The notes under the pieces are model-generated. The model was given only the letters and a program-made list of their open reading frames with translations, had not been told where the DNA came from and ran no database searches. From Nakamurella sp. A5-74 (GTDB lineage Bacteria > Actinomycetota > Actinomycetes > Mycobacteriales > Nakamurellaceae), in NCBI RefSeq assembly GCF_040438885.1, contig NZ_CP159218.1, forward strand, positions 2,480,001 to 2,544,000: a DNA stretch of 64,000 bases, read 5' to 3'. Shown here piece by piece: positions 26,957 through 37,164 of this stretch (its first letter is position 1; every line of letters starts with the position of its first letter). A program made the translations under genes and the position numbers.

Positions 26957-28354
26957 ATGACGGGAAGGTGGGCGCGCTGGTCCCTGCGACGGAGGCTGTC
27001 GACCTCGTTCGCAGCCGCCTTGGTGACGGTGTTGTTGATCGGAGTGGCCGTGTTCATGGTGGCCCTCAGCTCGCTGCTCTCCGGCGGCGCTCGTACCTCG
27101 GCGCGCGCACAGGCGGAGCAGTTGGCCTCGATCGTCGCCACCGGGGGCCTGAGCCCACCCGCTGCGCTCGAGTCGGTACCTGCGGACGGAGCTCGGCTGC
27201 AGGTGATCGACGCTGCCACCGGGGCGGTCCTTGCCGGCTCCGACGTCATTGCACGCCATCAGGTCCTGTCGAACAGCCGCCCCCCTCCGGGCCACGAGGT
27301 GGTCGTCGCCCGAGGTGGAGTGCTGCTCGGCGACGACTCTTCGACGCTGGTCACCCGCAGCGCCCGCACCCCCGACGGCCGGCTGTACGTCGTGGTGGTC
27401 TCCCGACCGCACGCCGTCGAAGCACGCACCTTCACCTCGGCCACGGTGCTGCTGGTGATCGGCGCCGCGATCTGGGTACTCCTGGTGCTGGTGATGGTCG
27501 ACCGGATCGTGCGCCGCACCCTGCGGCCGGTGATGCAGATTCATCAGGACGTGTCCCGGATCAGCTCGGCGGGCAGCACGGAGCGGGTCACCGTGCCCCC
27601 GTCGGGTGACGAGATCGCCGCCCTGGCGCAGACGATGAATGACATGCTCGACCGGTTGACCCGTGCCGACACCGCCGGCCGACAGCTGATCTCGGATGCC
27701 TCCCACGAGCTCAGAAGCCCACTGGCCACGATCCGGGCGACGCTGGAAACGGCTCCGGCTGCGGAACAGGCAACACCGAGCTCGCGGGTCCTGTACCAGG
27801 AGGTGTTGCGCATGCAGCACCTGGTGGAGAACATGCTGACCCTCGCCAAGGCTGCCGACCCGGGTCTGCAACTCGTCGCAGAGGACGTCGATCTGGACGA
27901 CCTGGTCGATCTGGAGCTGCGTCGGCTGCGTCAGTCGACCCCGTTGGTGGTGAGCGGATCGGTCCGGGCGGCGCGCGTTCGCGGTGACCCTGCGCGCCTG
28001 GGTCAGGTGCTGCGGAACCTCACGGACAACGCCGCCCGCTACGCAGCCTCCCAGGTGTCCATCGACCTGCGCAGCGAAGACGGGCGGGCGGTGATCACGG
28101 TCGACGACGACGGACCGGGCATCCCCGTCCAGGATCGCGAAGCGGTCTTCGAGCGATTCAGCAGGCTGCAACCCTCGCGGGACCGGGACGCCGGCGGGAG
28201 CGGTCTCGGTCTTGCCATCGCCCGGACCCTCGTGGGCAAGCACGGGGGGACGGTGATTGTCGGCGAGAGTCCCCGTGGCGGTGCGCGTTTCGTCATGTCC
28301 CTCGCCCTCGCACCCCCGGACGACTCGCCGGCGCAGGGCCCGGGGTCGGACTGA
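26957..28354 (+). CDS. Sensor histidine kinase (HAMP, HisKA, HATPase)
   Basis: 465 residues. A transmembrane helix (about 14-37), a short extracytoplasmic sensor of about 120 residues, a second helix (about 160-185), HAMP (about 185-235), HisKA with phospho-His in SDASHELRSPLATIRATLE, and HATPase with N box LRNLTDNAARYA, G1 VDDDGPGIP and G2 GGSGLGLAIA. It probably pairs with the response regulator at 22753 although lysX lies between them and transcription is divergent. ATG 26957 is chosen because the first helix starts soon after; an inverted repeat abuts it. The small sensor domain may detect envelope or lipid signals (inference). Confidence 0.94.
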   Translation: MTGRWARWSLRRRLSTSFAAALVTVLLIGVAVFMVALSSLLSGGARTSARAQAEQLASIVATGGLSPPAALESVPADGARLQVIDAATGAVLAGSDVIARHQVLSNSRPPPGHEVVVARGGVLLGDDSSTLVTRSARTPDGRLYVVVVSRPHAVEARTFTSATVLLVIGAAIWVLLVLVMVDRIVRRTLRPVMQIHQDVSRISSAGSTERVTVPPSGDEIAALAQTMNDMLDRLTRADTAGRQLISDASHELRSPLATIRATLETAPAAEQATPSSRVLYQEVLRMQHLVENMLTLAKAADPGLQLVAEDVDLDDLVDLELRRLRQSTPLVVSGSVRAARVRGDPARLGQVLRNLTDNAARYAASQVSIDLRSEDGRAVITVDDDGPGIPVQDREAVFERFSRLQPSRDRDAGGSGLGLAIARTLVGKHGGTVIVGESPRGGARFVMSLALAPPDDSPAQGPGSD

Positions 28355-28433
28355 CTGCCCTCCGGGCCTGGCCCCGGAGTGGGTACCGTCGCTCTGGTCC
28401 CCGGCCCGCGGCGGAGGCTGGCAGGATCGCGGG

Positions 28434-29339
28434 ATGCTTCCCGGACTGGTCGGCGCGGTGCTCGCGGCACTCTGCTACGGCGCCGCCTCCGTGAGCCAGG
28501 CGCTGGGTGTCCACCGCTTCGCCGAAGCGTCGGCTGATCTCCCGCTGACGGCGAGGCTGCGCCGGGCCGGGCCGTACCTGCTGGGGACGGTGTTGGATCT
28601 CTGCGGGTTCTTGGCCTCCTTGGTGGCGCTACGGACCCTGCCGCTGTTCCTCGTGCAATCGGTGATCGCCACCAGCGTCGCGGTGACCGCCGTACTGGCG
28701 CGCAAGATCTTCGGCACTGTTCTGCGGAGGTCGGAGGTGCTCGCCCTGCTCCTGGTGGTGGTCGGCCTCGGCTGCCTGGCCGTGTCCGGCGTGAGCAGCC
28801 CCGCACACCCCATCCCAGCGGTCGGGTCGCTTGTCCTGGTGCTGTTCGTCGTGCCCCTCGCCGGGCTTGCCGTGGTCGCCGGCCACCGGACTCCCGTCGC
28901 CCCGTCGACAGGCAGCGCTGCCGGCGGCGGACCGCGACGCGGCTGGTTGCTGCTGGCCGTGGTCGCAGGTCTCGCCTACGGCGCAGTGGGCATCGCGGCC
29001 CGTGTCCTGGTGACACCACACCCGTGGTGGCACCTGCTCGGCGATCCGGTGGCGTGGGTGCTGGCCGGCTACGCCACCCTCGGGACGATCTGCTACGCGC
29101 TCGCCCTGGCACGCGGACGGGTGACGGTGGTTGCTTCGGTGAGCGTGGTCATCGAGACGGTCGTGCCGACGATGGTCGGCCTGCTCTGGCTCGGGGATGC
29201 GGTCCGCCGGGGATTCGGCATCTGCGCTGCGATCGGGTTCGTCGTCACGACGGGAGGGTGTCTCGCGCTGTGCCGGAACAAGGAGTTGGTGGACCTCGAG
29301 CGTGCGGTGCGCTCCGGCCACTCCACACCGTCACGGTGA
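28434..29339 (+). CDS. EamA/DMT-family membrane protein
   Basis: 301 residues, nine or ten hydrophobic helices in two repeats, matching drug/metabolite transporter (EamA-like) proteins of the actinobacterial DMT type. It begins LPGLVGAVLAALCYGAASVSQALG, and the second repeat runs WLLLAVVAGLAYGAVGIAARV to ASVSVVIETVVPTMVGLLWLGD. ATG 28434 has AGGA seven bases upstream. It follows the kinase gene by 79 bp on the same strand, so it may belong to the same transcript. The substrate is not predictable. Confidence 0.8.
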   Translation: MLPGLVGAVLAALCYGAASVSQALGVHRFAEASADLPLTARLRRAGPYLLGTVLDLCGFLASLVALRTLPLFLVQSVIATSVAVTAVLARKIFGTVLRRSEVLALLLVVVGLGCLAVSGVSSPAHPIPAVGSLVLVLFVVPLAGLAVVAGHRTPVAPSTGSAAGGGPRRGWLLLAVVAGLAYGAVGIAARVLVTPHPWWHLLGDPVAWVLAGYATLGTICYALALARGRVTVVASVSVVIETVVPTMVGLLWLGDAVRRGFGICAAIGFVVTTGGCLALCRNKELVDLERAVRSGHSTPSR

Positions 29340-29367
29340 CCGGGACACCACCGCCCGGATTCGTGCA

Positions 29368-29397
29368 CTGCGTGGCCACCTGATTAGGTGGATGCAG
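29368..29397 (+). terminator. Hairpin between the EamA gene and mdh
   Basis: CCACCT-GATT-AGGTGG (29376-29391) is a perfect six-base stem with a four-base loop, flanked by an outer CTGC/GCAG pair (29368-29371, 29394-29397). There is no U-run. It may end the upstream transcript or form part of the mdh leader. The core CCTGATTAGGTGG recurs at 37724-37736. Confidence 0.45.
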
Positions 29398-29484
29398 CGC
29401 CCCACACCGAAGTCCGGTGAGTTGTCGCCAGGCCGCCGGGAGACCCCCAGGACCTGCGTTCATCGAGGAGGATGACAACAGATC

Positions 29485-30471
<987 letters not shown>

Positions 30472-30485
30472 CGGCGGGGCTCCAC

Positions 30486-30521
30486 GCAGCAGCCCCCGAT
30501 CGGCGGATCGGGGGCCGCTGC
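30486..30521 (+). terminator. Strong hairpin terminator after mdh
   Basis: GCCCCCGATC-GGCG-GATCGGGGGC is a perfect ten-base stem (30492-30501 with 30506-30515), extended by five more pairs after one mismatch to 30486-30521. It starts 15 bp after the mdh stop. It has no U-run, as is common for hairpins in high-GC actinobacteria. Confidence 0.8.
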
Positions 30522-30616
30522 CGTACCCCCGCCGGCCGGTCCGCAACGGCCGCGACATCCACCGGGGAGCCGCACCAGCGTGAGTCGAGTCCTGATCCAC
30601 TACCGAGAGGACGCAG

Positions 30617-31210
30617 GTGTCTTTCACTGATCCGAACCAACCGGTGCCCACCGGGTTGCGAACCGACGACTTCGTCATGCGACCGATCACCGCCGACGAC
30701 GCACCGAACGACTACGACGCGGTGATGGAGACTCGGGAACACCTGCGGTTGTGGGAGCAGTCGACGTGGCCGGCCGACGACTTCACGATCGAGGCCAACC
30801 GTGAGGATCTCGCCGGTCTGGAACTCAGGCACACCGAGCACCGCGCGTTCACCTACACCGTGCTCGACCCCGGCACCGCGGAATGTCTGGGATGCGTCTA
30901 CGTCTTCCCCACCAGCGCAACGTTTCTCGCGAAGTGCACGGTGACGCCGATGGGTGTCGAGGAATGGGACGCCGTGGACGCCGTCGTCTACTTCTGGGTC
31001 AGATCGTCACGGATGGAAACCGGCTTGGACGCACACCTGCTCGGGGCACTGCGCAGGTGGTTCGCCTCCGAGTGGACGCTGGAGAACACCGTCTACGTCA
31101 CGAACGAGGAGTTCACCCAGCAGGTGCACCTGATCGACAGCACCACTCTGACGCTGCAGTTCAGGTTCATCGAGCCCGGAAAACCGGGGATGTATCTCGC
31201 CTACGGATGA
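30617..31210 (+). CDS. GNAT-type acetyltransferase-like protein
   Basis: 197 residues with the order of the GNAT fold: beta1 FVMRPITADDAPNDYDAVME, then AFTYTVLDPGTAECLGCVYVFPTSA and a conserved WVRSSRMETGLDAHLLGALRRW. The usual acetyl-CoA loop Q/R-x-x-G-x-G/A is not clear; RSSRMETGLD is the nearest match, so activity is uncertain. GTG 30617 follows GAGAGGAC. The substrate is unknown. It stands alone between the mdh terminator and a convergent regulator gene. Confidence 0.7.
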   Translation: MSFTDPNQPVPTGLRTDDFVMRPITADDAPNDYDAVMETREHLRLWEQSTWPADDFTIEANREDLAGLELRHTEHRAFTYTVLDPGTAECLGCVYVFPTSATFLAKCTVTPMGVEEWDAVDAVVYFWVRSSRMETGLDAHLLGALRRWFASEWTLENTVYVTNEEFTQQVHLIDSTTLTLQFRFIEPGKPGMYLAYG

Positions 31211-31225
31211 GCGGGACCGGAGGTG

Positions 31226-31915
31226 TCAGCTGCGGCGGGCGATCGAGTCCACCAGTCGGTGTCCCAGGGCAAGGTCACCCGAGGTCGCCACCGCGCCAGA
31301 GACGGAAGCCGCTGTGGCAGAGAGGGTTCCGACGAGCAGTGCCCGCAGGGTGTTCCCATCGGTTCGCACCCTCGCGTCGTACTGAACGTCTTCACCGGGA
31401 GCCAGCCGCGCGAGCGACTCCAGAGCGCCGTCCGCCAACCTCAGTAGGTAGCGCTCGTGCGTGAGTTCCACCAGTACATCTCCCGAAAGACCGGTTGCAG
31501 CAACAGTTTCTTCGGCAGTGTGTTGCGGTGCCGCGGGGAAGAACGTCCGGACGCCGAGCATCACGGCGTCGTCACTGATCGGTCCTGCGAGCGGTACGAC
31601 CGGTGAACGAACACCCCAGCGGGCCAGAGCCATGAACACCGGCTCGAGATCCGCGCCCCACGCCGTCAACCCGTACCCGACTGCCCCGGTCCGGCTGGAC
31701 AGGGTCAGCCGCTCGAGGACGCCGACCTCCACCAGCTCCCCGAGGCGCTGGGTGAGCACGGACGGCGCGATTCCGGGCAGCGCGGTAGCCAGGTCACCGA
31801 ACCGGCGTGGCCCGAGTCGCAGCTCCCGCACCACGAGCAACGCCCACCGATCGCCGACCAGATCGAGTGCATGAGCCACCGGGCACGCCTGGCCGTACTT
31901 CCGCTGACCCGTCAC
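31226..31915 (-). CDS. HxlR-family regulator with C-terminal SCP2-like region
   Basis: 229 residues. The first 95 form an HxlR-type winged helix (CPVAHALDLVGDRWALLVVRELRLGPRRFGDL, then APSVLTQRLGELVEVGVLERL), a class that often has a Cys near the N-terminus, here CPVAHALD. Residues 110-225 resemble the sterol-carrier-like extension found on some actinobacterial HxlR proteins. GTG 31915 is the start; GGAG precedes it. It is divergent from a DinB-like gene with an AT-rich promoter between them, so that gene is the likely target. Confidence 0.85.
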   Translation of the reverse strand: MTGQRKYGQACPVAHALDLVGDRWALLVVRELRLGPRRFGDLATALPGIAPSVLTQRLGELVEVGVLERLTLSSRTGAVGYGLTAWGADLEPVFMALARWGVRSPVVPLAGPISDDAVMLGVRTFFPAAPQHTAEETVAATGLSGDVLVELTHERYLLRLADGALESLARLAPGEDVQYDARVRTDGNTLRALLVGTLSATAASVSGAVATSGDLALGHRLVDSIARRS

Positions 31916-32070
31916 GCGCGCTCCGATCTCCAGCAGATCCCGACCCCGGGGTTGTCACTTCGAAATTAATAGTATCTGATGACAGCATGGCCCCCCGCCC
32001 CTCCGGGAGATGTGGTCACAGGATCAGGGGCACCGCCGCCGGTGCCACCCGCCGACGAGAGGACACCCTC
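31916..32070. promoter_or_regulatory. Divergent promoter region, HxlR gene / DinB-like gene
   Basis: An AT-rich island at 31958-31984 stands out in otherwise GC-rich DNA. It contains TTCGAA, TAGTAT (31970-31975) and, on the minus strand, TACTAT. TGTCA (31953-31957) and TGACA (31980-31984) flank it as an inverted pair. It is a plausible promoter and operator for both genes. Confidence 0.6.
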
Positions 32071-32649
32071 ATGTTCGATCTCACGCCCGCCACCGATGAG
32101 CTCGCGCGCCTGGTCAGGGGGGTGAGCGACGAGCAGCTCGGCGCTCCGACGCCGTGCCCAGAGCTGACGGTCGGCGAACTTCTCGGGCATGTACACGGTC
32201 TGTCCATCGCGTTCCGGGACGCCGCAGCCAAGATCGACGGTCCCACGACCAGGACCGCACCGACGGACAGCACCCCGCAGCTCCCTGCCGACTGGCGTAC
32301 CGCCATCCCGCAGGCGCTCACCGAACTCGGCGGCGGCTGGCGATCGCCCGCGGCGTGGACCGGGATGACGGCGGCGGGCGGATTGGATCTACCCGGCGAG
32401 ATCACCGGTGCCATCGCCGGCAACGAAGTCACCATCCACGCCTGGGATCTGGCCGCGGCGACCGATCAGGACTTCCATCCCTGTCCCGTCGCGCTCGAGC
32501 ACTCCTTCGGCTTCTGCGCCGCGACCCCTGACGGCCAACGCGACGGCGGGCTGTTCGGACCGGTGGTCCAGGTCCCGTCCGACGCACCGCTCCTGGACCG
32601 CACGCTCGGCGTCGCGGGCCGGGATCCGCAGTGGGCACCGTCCAGCTGA
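32071..32649 (+). CDS. TIGR03086-type DinB/MDMPI-like metal-binding protein
   Basis: 192 residues resembling the N-terminal domain of mycothiol-dependent maleylpyruvate isomerase and related TIGR03086 proteins. The metal-binding pattern is seen in PCPELTVGELLGHVHGLSIAF and ITGAIAGNEVTIHAWDLAAATDQDF, with histidines at the ends of two helices. ATG 32071 has GAGAGGA before it. Members of this group are thought to be thiol (mycothiol)-dependent enzymes; the reaction here is unknown. Divergent from the HxlR regulator. Confidence 0.85.
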   Translation: MFDLTPATDELARLVRGVSDEQLGAPTPCPELTVGELLGHVHGLSIAFRDAAAKIDGPTTRTAPTDSTPQLPADWRTAIPQALTELGGGWRSPAAWTGMTAAGGLDLPGEITGAIAGNEVTIHAWDLAAATDQDFHPCPVALEHSFGFCAATPDGQRDGGLFGPVVQVPSDAPLLDRTLGVAGRDPQWAPSS

Positions 32650-32673
32650 CGCCTGACCCATCTGCGGACACGT

Positions 32674-33405
32674 TCAGTTCGGCGGCGTCCGCCACACCGA
32701 CACGTGACTCTCACTGTCTCCGGTGAACGGAGCGCCTGACCAGTCTGCGTGCCGGCTCTCGAGCGTCATGCCGGCGATCTGCGCCATCAGGTCGCACTCG
32801 GCAGGCCAGACGTAGCGGTAGCGGTGCACCCCGTACCGCATGGTCCCGTCGGGAGCACGCGTGTAGTGATGGGACGTGCCGTCCTGGGTCGCGGGGTCGT
32901 AGGTGTCGAACCCGAGGTGGTCGGCGCCGAGGTGGAAGGGCACGGCCTGCTGACCGGGTGGCAAACGCCGCAGGGCGGGGACACCCAGCTCGATCACGAA
33001 CCGTCCGCCCGGCGCGAGGTGCCGCGCCGCGTTGCGGAAGCAGGCGACCTGCTCGGCCTGGGTGCGCAGGTTGCCGAGGGTGTTGAACACCAGGTACACC
33101 AACGAGAATGCGCCCGGCACGATGGCTGTCGCCATGTCCCCCACCACGACCGGCAGCTCAGCCTTGTGGCACAGCTGGTCGACCATCGGCTGGGACAGTT
33201 CGATGCCGCTCACGGCGATCCCCCGTGCGGCCAACGGGATCGCCACCCGGCCGGTACCGATCGCGAACTCGAGCACCGGGCCGTCTCCGGCGAGATCCGC
33301 CAGGAACTCGACGGCGGGGTCGAGTACCTCGGGCGCAAACATGAAGGCCGAACTCTCGTCGTACCGTTCGGCAGTCTCGGCACTCCACAGATCGCTGCTG
33401 GTCAT
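32674..33405 (-). CDS. Class I SAM-dependent methyltransferase
   Basis: 243 residues with a Rossmann methyltransferase core (about 35-150). Motif I is PVLEFAIGTGRVAIPLAARG, the acidic end of beta2 is SGIELSQPMVDQL, and AFSLVYLVFNTLGNL is motif IV. The C-terminal half has the WRYVWP-like stretch of small-molecule methyltransferases. The ATG start has no strong ribosome binding site. The substrate is unknown. It converges on the DinB-like gene, 24 bp between stops. Confidence 0.85.
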   Translation of the reverse strand: MTSSDLWSAETAERYDESSAFMFAPEVLDPAVEFLADLAGDGPVLEFAIGTGRVAIPLAARGIAVSGIELSQPMVDQLCHKAELPVVVGDMATAIVPGAFSLVYLVFNTLGNLRTQAEQVACFRNAARHLAPGGRFVIELGVPALRRLPPGQQAVPFHLGADHLGFDTYDPATQDGTSHHYTRAPDGTMRYGVHRYRYVWPAECDLMAQIAGMTLESRHADWSGAPFTGDSESHVSVWRTPPN

Positions 33406-33493
33406 CCCTGCAGCGTGGCGTGGAGAGCTGGGTGACGCCAGCGGTTTTCCCGTCGGCGAGGACCCGTTCTCGATCCTCCGGAGTCTCGTCGCG

Positions 33494-33533
33494 CTCGTTC
33501 CTCGCTTGCTCCCTGTCCTGAGCGAGGAACGAG
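33494..33533 (-). terminator. Hairpin downstream of the LysE-type gene
   Basis: CTCGTTCCTCGC (33494-33505) pairs perfectly with GCGAGGAACGAG (33522-33533) around a 16-base loop, about 50 bp after the lysE-like stop on the minus strand. The left arm belongs to the 14-mer also found at 2029-2042 and 38391-38404. Confidence 0.6.
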
Positions 33534-33582
33534 TCGAAGGGGACCACCGGAGCTTGGGATCGCGGCGCCTGACCGGCGCCCG

Positions 33583-34206
33583 TCAGGCGCCGACGGCGAG
33601 TGCCCCGGCGAAGCCGACCATGGCCACGCCCATCGCTCCGTCGACGGTTCGCTGCACCCGGCGGCGCCGCAGCGCGGCCGAGGCTCGCACGGCCACCATC
33701 ACCAGCACCAGCAGATACAGCCCGCCCAGCACCGCCAGGGTGCAGGCATAGGCGATCAGCGACAGCGTGCTCGGGTCGGCGCCGGCGAACTGCGGGAGCA
33801 CCGCGAGATTGAACGCGAGCACCTTCGGATTGGTGATGTTGCACAGGAACCCGGAGCGCACCGCGCGCCACGGCCGAATCGGGCGCACCGGCCCGCCGTC
33901 AGCCTGCGCCAGCGGATCCGTGCGACGGAAGGCCGCGCGCAGCGCGCTGATCCCGAGGAACGTCAGGTAGGCCACACCCACCCACCGGATCGCCTGGAAC
34001 ACCGGTTCGGCGTGCACGATCACTGCGCCGAGCCCGGTCGCCGCCAGCACACCCTGGACGGTGCCGGTCACGGTGATCCCGAGCGTGCACCACAGACCGG
34101 CTGCCCGACCGCGAGCAACGGTGGTGCGCAGCGTCAGCACGGTGTCCGGCCCGGGCGCGATGACGATGAGCAGCGCGAACGCCACGAACGACAGGTAGTT
34201 GCTCAC
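33583..34206 (-). CDS. LysE/RhtB-family amino-acid exporter
   Basis: 207 residues, six hydrophobic helices. The family signature after helix 1 is VIAPGPDTVLTLRTTVARGRAAGL, and GFLCNITNPKVLAFNLAVLPQF is the conserved mid-protein motif. Start GTG 34206 was chosen because the longer frame adds a non-membrane arginine-rich segment. TACGCT lies 7 nt before this GTG with no ribosome binding site, fitting a leaderless mRNA. Substrate within the family (basic amino acids, threonine, homoserine and others) cannot be told. Confidence 0.88.
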   Translation of the reverse strand: MSNYLSFVAFALLIVIAPGPDTVLTLRTTVARGRAAGLWCTLGITVTGTVQGVLAATGLGAVIVHAEPVFQAIRWVGVAYLTFLGISALRAAFRRTDPLAQADGGPVRPIRPWRAVRSGFLCNITNPKVLAFNLAVLPQFAGADPSTLSLIAYACTLAVLGGLYLLVLVMVAVRASAALRRRRVQRTVDGAMGVAMVGFAGALAVGA

Positions 34207-34315
34207 GTCCGCAAGCGTAGATCCACCGGACCCGCCGTCCAACAGCGACTTCGACACACCAGATCGGTACTTCCGAACCGTCACAGGCCACGTGCGGCTC
34301 CCACGTCGGCAGGGC

Positions 34316-36994
34316 TCAGATCTCGTCCGGAACACCAGCATCCGGCGGATCGATCCCGGTCAGGGACGCGATCACCTCGTCGAGTTCGTCCAGGTTCACC
34401 AGCACGTCGCGCGCCTTGGACCCCTGCGACGGTCCGACGATGCCGCGTGTCTCCATCAGGTCCATCAACCGACCGGCCTTCGCGAACCCGACCCGGAGTT
34501 TGCGCTGCAGCATGGAGGTCGATCCGAGCTGGGACTCGATCACCTGGGAGACGGCCTGCACGAGCAGGTCGAGGTCGTCGCCGATGTCGGGGTCGACGTC
34601 CCTGCCGGGCTCCGTCTTGGCCACGGTCACGTCGTCGCGGTACTCCGGCTGCGCCTGGGTCTTCGTGTATTCGACGACCTCGCTGATCTCCTCGTCCGAG
34701 ACGTACGCACCCTGGATGCGTACCGGGCGGCCGGCGCCCATCGGCAGGTACAGCCCGTCCCCCATGCCGATCAACTTCTCGGCGCCGGGTTGGTCGAGGA
34801 TGACGCGACTGTCGGTCAGCGAGCTGGTCGCGAACGACAGCCGTGACGGAACGTTGGTCTTGATCAGACCGGTGACGACGTCGACGGACGGCCGCTGGGT
34901 GGCGAGCACCAGGTGGATACCCGCGGCGCGTGCCTTCTGGGTGATCCGGACGATCGCGTCCTCGACGTCGCGCGGGGCGGTCATCATCAGGTCGGCCAGC
35001 TCGTCGATGATGCCGAGGATGTAGGGGTACGGCTTGTACTCGCGCAGCGAACCGGGTGGGGTGACGATCCTGCCGTCGCGCACCTTGGTGTTGAAGTCGT
35101 CGATGTGCCGCACTCCGTGGGCCAGCATGTCGGAGTAGCGCTGCTCCATCTCCTCGACCAGCCAGGCGAGCGCGGCGGCAGCCTTCTTCGGCTGGGTGAT
35201 GATGGGCGTCAACAGGTGCGGGATGCCTTCGTATGGCGTCAGCTCGACCATCTTGGGGTCGATGAGCACCATCCGGACCTCGGCCGGCGATGCGCGCTGC
35301 AGCAGCGACACGAGCATCGAGTTGACGAAGCTGGACTTGCCCGACCCGGTGGCGCCGGCCACCAGCAGGTGCGGGGTCTTGGCCAGGTTCATCGTGACGA
35401 ACCCGCCCTCGACGTCCTTGCCGAGACCGATCACCAGCGGGTGGGCATCCTTGCGCGCATCCGGCGCGGCCAGCACGTCGCCGAGGCGGACCATCTCGCG
35501 ATCGGAGTTGGGCACTTCGATGCCGACCGCGGACTTGCCGGGGATCGGCGCCAACAACCTGACGTTGTCGGTGGCGACGGCATAGGCGATGTTGCGGGTC
35601 AATGCGGTGATCTTCTCGACCTTGACGCCGGGGCCGAGCTCGACCTCGTAGCGGGTGACGGTCGGACCCCTGGTGAAGCCGGTGACGGCTGCGTCGACGC
35701 TGAACTGCTCGAGCACCTCGTCGATCTTGACGATCATCTCGTCGTTCGCGGCGGACCGCTGCTTCGGGGGTGCGCCGAGCTTGAGGATCGCCGGCGGCGG
35801 CAGCTGGTAGTCGCCGTCCAGCACGCTCCCGATCGTGAGCTGGGTCGGACGATCGACGGGTGGTTCGGTGTCCGGTACCGCCGGGCGATCGACCTGCTTC
35901 TGTCGCCGACCGGGTCGCTGGATGCGTTCGGTCGGGGCGGTGGGCGCGGCATCGAGCACGGTGGTCGGGTGATCGGCGGCCGATCCCAGCGCAACTGTGT
36001 CCCGGGATCGGGCCTCGTCCGGATACGAGTCGCCGGCGTCCTCGCCCGTGGGGTCGGTCGCGACCCGGCGTTTCGCGGATCTGCGCAACTTCGGGGCCGG
36101 CCGATCGAGTGCGGCGTCCAGGTCGAGCGTTGCACCGGACAGGTAGGCCTCGTGCCCCGCGCTCTCGTCGATCTCGCCCGCTGCGTCCCGCTCCGACCGC
36201 CGGGCGCCGGGCGCACCCAGCCACTGGCGGATCCGGCCCGGCAGCTCCACCAGCGGGATGCCGGTCAGCAGCAGCAGGCCGTAGAGGGTGATCAGCACCA
36301 GCACCAGGATGGCGGGAACGGTGGTCACTCCGGCGGTGAGTGGGTGGCCGAGCAACCAGCCCACCGAGCCACCCGCACTCTTGCGCGCATTCACCGAGTC
36401 CACGGCTCCGGCGAGCTCGGCCTCGTGACCGACCTGCAGGATCCCGGTGACGCCGAGCGCAATCGCGGTGGTGCCGACCAGCCGAGGGGCGGTACGGCGC
36501 GGCCGGTCGTCCCGTGAACGCATCAGCACGACCGCAGGGATCACCAGCAGCACCGGCACGATCAGGGCGACGACCCCGACCCAGACCCGGGCGACGTCGT
36601 CGGCGAGCGCTCCCACCGGTCCGGCAGCGCCGAACCAGGAGCCGATCGCGAACACCAGCGCCAGCGCGATCAGACCGAGCGCGACTCCGTCGCGGTGGTG
36701 TGCGGCGTTCGGTGACGGTTCACTGCCGGGTGCCAGCGCGCGGACGAGCTTGCCCAACCCCTTGGCCAGCAGCCGCCAGAGGGAGCTGATCCCGCGTCCG
36801 AGAGCCCGCATGCTCCTGACGAAGCCCCCGCCACCGGCCGGCTTCCGCTTGACCACCTCGGTGGCGGTCGCCCGGGCCGACGCGCGCGGCCGCGCAGTGC
36901 TCGTGGTGCGCTTGCTGCCACTCCCGGAGCGCGGGGTCGCGGTCGTCCGGCTTCCCGATCGTGGGCGCGGGGGGGCGGGAGTCTTGCCAGGCAT
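34316..36994 (-). CDS. ftsK: FtsK/SpoIIIE DNA translocase
   Basis: Septal DNA pump that clears chromosome ends during division. 892 residues: Pro/Arg/Ser-rich tail (1-85), four transmembrane helices (about 120-300), an acidic linker, the motor with Walker [16 protein letters not shown] and Walker [14 protein letters not shown] plus [10 protein letters not shown], and a C-terminal gamma winged helix ([40 protein letters not shown]) that would read orienting DNA sequences. ATG 36994 is taken because the extra upstream frame has no support and TAGCGT lies 7 nt before this ATG, as for a leaderless mRNA. Divergent from a small membrane-protein gene. Confidence 0.96.
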   Translation of the reverse strand: MPGKTPAPPRPRSGSRTTATPRSGSGSKRTTSTARPRASARATATEVVKRKPAGGGGFVRSMRALGRGISSLWRLLAKGLGKLVRALAPGSEPSPNAAHHRDGVALGLIALALVFAIGSWFGAAGPVGALADDVARVWVGVVALIVPVLLVIPAVVLMRSRDDRPRRTAPRLVGTTAIALGVTGILQVGHEAELAGAVDSVNARKSAGGSVGWLLGHPLTAGVTTVPAILVLVLITLYGLLLLTGIPLVELPGRIRQWLGAPGARRSERDAAGEIDESAGHEAYLSGATLDLDAALDRPAPKLRRSAKRRVATDPTGEDAGDSYPDEARSRDTVALGSAADHPTTVLDAAPTAPTERIQRPGRRQKQVDRPAVPDTEPPVDRPTQLTIGSVLDGDYQLPPPAILKLGAPPKQRSAANDEMIVKIDEVLEQFSVDAAVTGFTRGPTVTRYEVELGPGVKVEKITALTRNIAYAVATDNVRLLAPIPGKSAVGIEVPNSDREMVRLGDVLAAPDARKDAHPLVIGLGKDVEGGFVTMNLAKTPHLLVAGATGSGKSSFVNSMLVSLLQRASPAEVRMVLIDPKMVELTPYEGIPHLLTPIITQPKKAAAALAWLVEEMEQRYSDMLAHGVRHIDDFNTKVRDGRIVTPPGSLREYKPYPYILGIIDELADLMMTAPRDVEDAIVRITQKARAAGIHLVLATQRPSVDVVTGLIKTNVPSRLSFATSSLTDSRVILDQPGAEKLIGMGDGLYLPMGAGRPVRIQGAYVSDEEISEVVEYTKTQAQPEYRDDVTVAKTEPGRDVDPDIGDDLDLLVQAVSQVIESQLGSTSMLQRKLRVGFAKAGRLMDLMETRGIVGPSQGSKARDVLVNLDELDEVIASLTGIDPPDAGVPDEI

Positions 36995-37007
36995 GATCGT
37001 CACGCTA
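36995..37007 (-). promoter_or_regulatory. -10 element for a probable leaderless ftsK mRNA
   Basis: On the minus strand TAGCGT is followed by GACGATC and the ATG of ftsK. The same GTGACGATCATG context follows TACCGT at the gene starting at 44914. Confidence 0.5.
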
Positions 37008-37164
37008 TCCCCACAAGTCCCATCCGAACCAGTAGCCACTCCGATGCCCCTGCTGTCCCCCGCTCGGGTGGTGTCTGCCGGGCACACACCGCCGCAGCGC
37101 GCCCTGCTCTAGCGTCTGATCCGGCGGCCTCACGCGGCCGTCACCCCGTACCCCCGGAGGCTCC

